From positions 30,334 through 94,333 of the forward strand of contig NZ_JAUQWH010000012.1 of NCBI RefSeq assembly GCF_030757795.1: a DNA stretch of 64,000 bases, read 5' to 3'. A program made the translations under genes and the position numbers. This DNA comes from Actinoplanes oryzae (GTDB taxonomy: Bacteria; Actinomycetota; Actinomycetes; Mycobacteriales; Micromonosporaceae). The notes beneath the pieces are model-generated. The model saw only the letters and a list, made by a program, of their open reading frames with translations, made no database searches and was not told the DNA's origin. This document shows, piece by piece, positions 59,909 through 64,000 of the stretch. Within the stretch, counting starts at the first letter, position 1. Each line of letters begins with the position of its first letter.

Positions 59909-60469
59909 TTGCCTCCGGCACGCAAACGAGCGGACGCCCAGCGCAACGAGCAGGTCCTGCTCGACGCGGCGGCGAGCGTCTTCACCACGTCCGGCGTCGA
60001 CGCCCCAGTGCGTGACATCGCCACCAAGGCCGGCGTGGGCATGGGCACGATCTACCGCCACTTCCCGACCCGCGCCGACCTGATCGTCGCCGTCTACCGG
60101 CACCAGATCGAGACCTGCGCCGAGGCCGGCCCGGCACTGCTGCGCGACAGCCCCGGCCCGTACGTGGCCCTGGCCCGCTGGATCGACCTCTTCGCCGACT
60201 TCCTCGTCACCAAGCACGGGCTCGCCGAGGTCCTGCAGTCGGACACGCCCGGGTTCGCCGCGCTGCACGGCTTGTTCGTCGAGCGCCTCGCCCCGGTGCT
60301 CGCCGACCTGATCGCGGCCGCCGAGGGAGCGGGCGAGATCAAGCCGGGCATCCAGGCGTACTCGCTCATGCGCGGCGTCGGCAACCTGTGCGCGGGCGAC
60401 AGCAGCGACCCCGCCTACGACGGCCGGATGATGGTCGGACTCCTGGTCGCCGGCCTGCGCGCTCGTTAG
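59909..60469 (+). CDS. TetR-family transcriptional regulator
   Basis: 186 residues. The HTH is at ~15-60 (LLDAAASVFTTSGVDAPVRDIATKAGVGMGTIYRHFPTRADLIVAV), followed by a TetR C-terminal domain of the SbtR-like type. TTG 59909 is the start, with GGAGG six bases upstream; no ATG or GTG gives a complete HTH. It is divergent from FBP and may regulate itself or the FBP/DinB-fold pair. Its stop codon (TAG) overlaps the opposing TAA of the GNAT gene. Confidence 0.92.
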   Translation: MPPARKRADAQRNEQVLLDAAASVFTTSGVDAPVRDIATKAGVGMGTIYRHFPTRADLIVAVYRHQIETCAEAGPALLRDSPGPYVALARWIDLFADFLVTKHGLAEVLQSDTPGFAALHGLFVERLAPVLADLIAAAEGAGEIKPGIQAYSLMRGVGNLCAGDSSDPAYDGRMMVGLLVAGLRAR

Positions 60470-60936
60470 GCCCCGGCCCAGCCGTCCCCGGAGAGACTTC
60501 TCGGCGGGCGGGCGAGGTAGGCGGTCTTGGCGTCGCCCGAGAAACCGCAGGCGCGGTAGAAGGCGTGCGTGGCCGGGTTGCGGGAGCTCGTGGCGAGCAT
60601 CGCCTTGTAACAGCCCGCGTCCCACGCCGCCCGCAGCACCGCCGCCATCAGCTGCTTGCCCAGCCCGGTGCCGCGCAGCGCGGCGTCGACCACCACGTTC
60701 TCGACGACGGCGTACGGCCGTGCGGAGCGCGACAGGTTGGGGATCAGGTTCAGGTACGCCGTGGCGACGACCCGCCCGTCGAGCTCCAGCACGTAGAGGT
60801 CGCACGTGGACGCGGCGAGGATGCCGTCGAAGGTCGCCGCCGCGGTGGCCGGGTCGAGGGGCGGATCGTCGGGGTTGAGCTGCGCATAGAGGCGGAGGAC
60901 GGCGGCGAGATCGGCTCGGTTCGCTGGGCGGATCAT
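60466..60936 (-). CDS. GNAT-family N-acetyltransferase
   Basis: 156 residues, one GNAT domain. MIRPANRADLAAVLRLYAQLN, AVVENVVVDAALRGTGLGKQLM (acetyl-CoA loop RGTGLG) and NPATHAFYRACGFS are present. The substrate is unknown. TAGGCT lies six bases before the ATG, a leaderless-type start. It is separated from GH53 by a terminator hairpin. Confidence 0.93.
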   Translation of the reverse strand: MIRPANRADLAAVLRLYAQLNPDDPPLDPATAAATFDGILAASTCDLYVLELDGRVVATAYLNLIPNLSRSARPYAVVENVVVDAALRGTGLGKQLMAAVLRAAWDAGCYKAMLATSSRNPATHAFYRACGFSGDAKTAYLARPPRSLSGDGWAGA

Positions 60937-60948
60937 GTGCGGAGCCTA

Positions 60949-60974
60949 CGGCCCGCTCCGCGGGGAGCGGGCCG
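60949..60974 (-). terminator. Terminator hairpin after GH53
   Basis: CGGCCCGCTCC pairs perfectly over 11 bases with GGAGCGGGCCG around GCGG, ten bases beyond the GH53 stop. Confidence 0.75.
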
Positions 60975-60983
60975 CGGAGAACC

Positions 60984-62093
60984 TCAGGGCGTCCAGCGGA
61001 TGTACGGGTTCACATGCCCCGTCCAGTCGAACGTCGCCATGTTGTCCCAGCCGTCGCCCGTACCGTTGATGTCCGCGGGGTCCCAGCCGTTGCCGGGCAC
61101 CGCGTACCACGTCGGCTCCCAGTAGAAGACGCCGATGGCGCCGGCGTTGCGGGCCGTGTTCTGCACCCACGCGAACTGCTGCGCCTGCCCCTGCGACGTG
61201 GCCGGGATGTTGTCGCACAGCACGGTGCCCGGGATCGAGTTCTTCTCGCTGTCCGCGTCGGCCGTCGTGAACTGGTACGCCGTCTCGGCGATGACGACCG
61301 GCTTGCCGTACCGCGTCCGTACGTCGGTGATGACGTTGTAGAGGTTCGCCAGCGTGCCGTGCCACATGCAGTAGTACGACAGCGCGGTGATGTCCCACTG
61401 CACGCCCTGCGCCGTGATCCCGTCGTAGAACCAGCGCGCGTTGGCCAGGCTGTCCGCGTCCGCCACGTGGATCATGACCTTCGTGGCGCTGTTGCACGCC
61501 TTCGTCGCGTTGTAGCCCTGCTTCAACAGGCCGGCCAGCGGCGCGAAGTTGTTGTTCGTGACCTGACCCTCGGGCCACAGCATGCCGACGTTGATCTCGT
61601 TGCCGATCTGGACCGAGTCGGGCGTGGTGCCCTGCGCCTTCAGGCTGGTGCAGACGTCGTACGTGTACTTGTAGACGTCCGTGCCCAGCTGCGCGAGTGA
61701 GTGCGACGCCCACGCCGCGGGCTTGAACTGCTTGCCCGGGTCGGCCCACGTGTCGGAGTAGTGGAAGTCGATCAGGAGCTTGAGCCCCTTGGCCTTGATC
61801 GCCTTCGCCTGCTGGAGCACCTTGGCCTTGTTGTTGTAGCCGCTGGCCGGGTTGTTCCAGATCCGCAGGCGGGCGTAGTTGACCCCGGCGGACTTCAGGA
61901 TGTCGTACGGGTCCTTGCGCGCGCCGGCGGCGTCGTAGTAGGGCGCGCCGAGGTCGAGGCTGCGCTGGAGCGACGACACGTCGGCGCCCAGCATGGACAG
62001 TGTGGTGGCCGCTCCGGCGGGAGAGACGGTGGCGGCGAGAGCGAGGACAGTGGCGCCGAGGGCAGCGGCCAGAGTCCGGACGGATCGGTGCAC
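60984..62093 (-). CDS. Secreted GH53 endo-beta-1,4-galactanase
   Basis: 369 residues. Signal peptide (HRSVRTLAAALGATVLALAATVSPAGA) then the GH53 barrel: MLGADVSSLQRSLDLG, GVNYARLRIWNNPASGYNNK, LLIDFHYSDTWADPGKQ, QIGNEINVGMLWPEG (acid/base Glu) and KPVVIAETAYQFT (nucleophile Glu). It cuts beta-1,4-galactan side chains of pectin. The GTG start has GGAAAGGAT upstream and lies only 15 bases after the LacI stop, so it is co-transcribed with LacI and the ABC permease. Confidence 0.95.
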   Translation of the reverse strand: MHRSVRTLAAALGATVLALAATVSPAGAATTLSMLGADVSSLQRSLDLGAPYYDAAGARKDPYDILKSAGVNYARLRIWNNPASGYNNKAKVLQQAKAIKAKGLKLLIDFHYSDTWADPGKQFKPAAWASHSLAQLGTDVYKYTYDVCTSLKAQGTTPDSVQIGNEINVGMLWPEGQVTNNNFAPLAGLLKQGYNATKACNSATKVMIHVADADSLANARWFYDGITAQGVQWDITALSYYCMWHGTLANLYNVITDVRTRYGKPVVIAETAYQFTTADADSEKNSIPGTVLCDNIPATSQGQAQQFAWVQNTARNAGAIGVFYWEPTWYAVPGNGWDPADINGTGDGWDNMATFDWTGHVNPYIRWTP

Positions 62094-62108
62094 GGTGGAT
62101 CCTTTCCG

Positions 62109-63164
62109 TCAGACAGCGGGCGACGACTCCCTGAGGACGAGCGTCGTCGGAACCGTGATGGAGAGGGGGGTGCGTCCGGCGATCACATCGGTGAGCAGCC
62201 GGACCATCTCCTCGCTGATCCGGTCGAGCGGGTTGCGGACCGAGCTCAGCGGGGGATGCTGAGTGGCGGCGAGGCCGGAATCGTCGAAGCCGACGATGCG
62301 GATGTCGCCCGGGACCTCCCGCGCCAGCGACCGCAGCACGGGAAGCGAGCCGGCGGCCATGGAGTCGGAGGCTGCGAAGATGCCGTCGATGTCCGGCGCG
62401 CGGGAGAGCAGGTCGCGGACGGCCGCGGCGCCGGAGGCGTGGGACCAGTCGCCGTAGGCCACCAGCGACTCGTCGTACGGGAGGCCGTGCGCCCGCAGGG
62501 CGTCGGAGTAACCGCGCAGCCGGTCGACGCCGCCGGACGTGTCCTGCGGGCCGGCGATGTGCGCGATCCGCCGGCACCCCGCGGCCAGCAGGTGCGAGAC
62601 CGCCGACCGGGCGCCGGCCCACTCGTCGGCGGCGACCGAGCTGATCGTCGCCTCGTGCCCGAGCACCTGCCCGCACGCCACGATCGGCACGCCCGCGTTG
62701 ACCAGCTGACCCAGCAGCGGGTCGCCGGAGTGCGGGGAGACGAGCAGGATCCCGTCGACGTGACCGCCGCTGAGATAGGTCATCGCCCGGGTGCGCTCCT
62801 CGGGCGTGGCGGCGATCATGAGGATCAGGGTCAGCTCGTGCGTGGCGAGGGCCTGGGCGACCCCGCGCAGCAGGACGGCGAAGTTCGGGTCCTCGAAGAG
62901 CAGGTGCTGCGGCTCGGTGAGCAGGAACGCGATGGATCCCGACCGGCCGGTCGCCAGGGAGCGGGCGTGCTGGTTGGCGGTGTAGCCCGTCCGGGAAATG
63001 GCGTCCCGCACGGCCCGCACGGCCTCCGGGCTCACCCACTCCCGGCCGTTGAGCACACGGGAGACGGTGGCGTAGCTGACCCCGGCCTCGCGCGCGACGT
63101 CGCGGATGGTCGGCCGCTTGCGCCCCGCGTTCGGCGAGGTCGGCACGGTAGGGATCATAGCCAC
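62109..63164 (-). CDS. LacI-family regulator of the galactan cluster
   Basis: About 351 residues. HTH (TIRDVAREAGVSYATVSRVLNGREWV, ~22-47), hinge, and sugar-binding core (IAFLLTEPQHLLFEDPNF, DGILLVSPHSGDP, DGIFAASDSMAAGSL, IVGFDDSGLAATQHPPLSSVRN). GTG 63164 has GAGG five bases upstream; ATG 63158 is an alternative. It starts eight bases after the permease stop. It probably senses galacto-oligosaccharides and represses the transporter/GH53 operon. Confidence 0.93.
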   Translation of the reverse strand: MAMIPTVPTSPNAGRKRPTIRDVAREAGVSYATVSRVLNGREWVSPEAVRAVRDAISRTGYTANQHARSLATGRSGSIAFLLTEPQHLLFEDPNFAVLLRGVAQALATHELTLILMIAATPEERTRAMTYLSGGHVDGILLVSPHSGDPLLGQLVNAGVPIVACGQVLGHEATISSVAADEWAGARSAVSHLLAAGCRRIAHIAGPQDTSGGVDRLRGYSDALRAHGLPYDESLVAYGDWSHASGAAAVRDLLSRAPDIDGIFAASDSMAAGSLPVLRSLAREVPGDIRIVGFDDSGLAATQHPPLSSVRNPLDRISEEMVRLLTDVIAGRTPLSITVPTTLVLRESSPAV

Positions 63165-63171
63165 GACCGCC

Positions 63172-64000
63172 TCAGGCCTTGACCGCACCGGCGGCCAGGT
63201 CGACCTGCCAGAAGCGCTGCAGAGCCAGGAACAGAGCGACCAGGGGTACGACCGACAGCAGCGCGCCCGTAACGACAGCCGTGTACATCGCGGGTTGCTG
63301 GGCGCCCTGGTTGAGCAGTCCGCTCAGGCCCACGGTCACGGGGAAGAGCTTGTCGTTGCCGAGCATGATGTACGGCAGCATGTAGTTGTTCCAGATCGCG
63401 ACGAACTGGAAGAGGAACACCGTCACGAGCCCCGACCGCATCATCGGCAGCACGACCGTGGCGAAGGTCCGCCAGTCGCCGGCGCCGTCGACGCGGGAGG
63501 CCTCGAGCACCTCGTTCGGGACGGCCGCCGCGGCGAAGATCCGGGCGAGATAGATCCCGTACGGGCTGATGACGCTCGGCAGCAGCACGGCCCAGTAGGT
63601 GTTGGTCATGCCGATCTTCGCCAGCAGCAGGTACTGCGGGATGGCCAGGATGACGCCGGGCACCAGGACGCCGGCGAGCACCATGTTGAAGACGACGCCC
63701 TTGCCGGGGAACGTGAACTTGGCGAGCGCGAAACCCGCCATCGCCGACACGAGCGTGGAGGCGAGCGCCCCGACGCCGGCGTAGAGCGCGGTGTTCGCCA
63801 TCCAGCGCCAGTAGAGCCCGTCGCGATAGCCGCTCAGGTCGGCGATGTTGTCGACGAGGTGGGTGCTCGGCAGGAAGGTGAACGTGGAGAACAGCTCGTT
63901 CGGGCTCTTCGACGCGGCGACCAGCACCCAGAGCACGGGCAGCAGGCAGTAGACCGCGCCCAGCAGCAGGAGGATCGTGGCGGTGGGGGACCGGCGGGCC
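63172..64000 (-). CDS. Carbohydrate ABC transporter permease (MalG type), 5' end outside window
   Basis: The frame stays open to the right edge (ATILLLLGAVYCLLPVLWVLVAASKS begins the visible part), so the start is missing. Six membrane helices are expected; the EAA loop is EASRVDGAGDWRTFATVVLPMM (about 175-195 of the full protein). The C-terminus LQRFWQVDLAAGAVKA is typical. It should pair with a MalF-type permease and a binding protein encoded further right. Its position before LacI and GH53 suggests uptake of galactan breakdown products. Confidence 0.93.
   Translation of the reverse strand, partial: ARRSPTATILLLLGAVYCLLPVLWVLVAASKSPNELFSTFTFLPSTHLVDNIADLSGYRDGLYWRWMANTALYAGVGALASTLVSAMAGFALAKFTFPGKGVVFNMVLAGVLVPGVILAIPQYLLLAKIGMTNTYWAVLLPSVISPYGIYLARIFAAAAVPNEVLEASRVDGAGDWRTFATVVLPMMRSGLVTVFLFQFVAIWNNYMLPYIMLGNDKLFPVTVGLSGLLNQGAQQPAMYTAVVTGALLSVVPLVALFLALQRFWQVDLAAGAVKA

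Overview
The window is about 72% GC with very strong G/C preference at third codon positions. It carries GTG and TTG starts, an LLM-type (probably F420-dependent) oxidoreductase, a Gly-Cys-Val tRNA cluster, an aerobic cobalamin pathway and many secreted glycan hydrolases. Together these point to a mycelial actinomycete, most likely Micromonosporaceae (Actinoplanes-like). This placement is inference; no rRNA is present. It looks like chromosomal sequence with no prophage, insertion sequence or CRISPR array.

Region by region. 1-6.7 kb: an M15 peptidase cut by the window edge, an SDR, a NarL-type two-component system, a secreted Ig-like protein and a secreted RTX-repeat protein. 6.8-10.9 kb: a quinone-oxidoreductase-like enzyme, a TetR/S15-hydrolase divergent pair with a palindromic operator, and four tRNA genes, of which two are identical tRNA-Gly(GCC) copies 3 kb apart. 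11-15.6 kb: an Eis-like acetyltransferase, then a membrane flavin/haem reductase, an FMN-binding lipoprotein-like protein, a small unknown protein and ApbE, which together look like an extracytosolic flavinylation electron-transfer module. 15.7-28.2 kb: a secreted PI-PLC and most of the aerobic corrin-ring pathway (cobL, cobM, cobK, cobIJ, cobH, cobG, cobN with a cobalamin riboswitch, cobF). 28.3-35.8 kb: dinB (DNA polymerase IV) with an SOS box, a cupin, hsp20 with a HAIR-type operator, a TPR protein, a lipoprotein/micro-protein/DUF6766 cluster, an M15-like lysin, a tandem GNAT and an LLM oxidoreductase.

36-42 kb is a beta-1,3-glucan locus: GH64 and GH16 secreted glucanases around a LacI regulator, with AGCGCT-centred operators upstream of both enzymes. 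42.2-48 kb holds an orphan pair of periplasmic-binding-fold proteins, a SelW-like protein, a Mom-like GNAT protein, a PfkB-family kinase with an extra N-terminal domain, and acylphosphatase. 48-53.3 kb is a translationally coupled operon of a membrane PAS-GGDEF-EAL protein, a PLP-dependent basic-amino-acid decarboxylase and an MFS transporter. 53.4-64 kb has a GH92 mannosidase, two abutting pseudogene remnants, small oxidoreductase/SnoaL/DinB-fold/FBP/TetR/GNAT genes, and a galactan cluster (GH53, LacI, sugar ABC permease) that runs off the right edge.

Two features cut across the window. At least 14 genes have a TANNNT hexamer only 6-7 bases before the start codon and little or no ribosome-binding site, which indicates leaderless mRNAs. 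Two independent tandem repeats (38 bp at 13.4 kb, 31 bp at 46.0 kb) begin exactly at stop codons, so each repeat unit carries a gene terminus.
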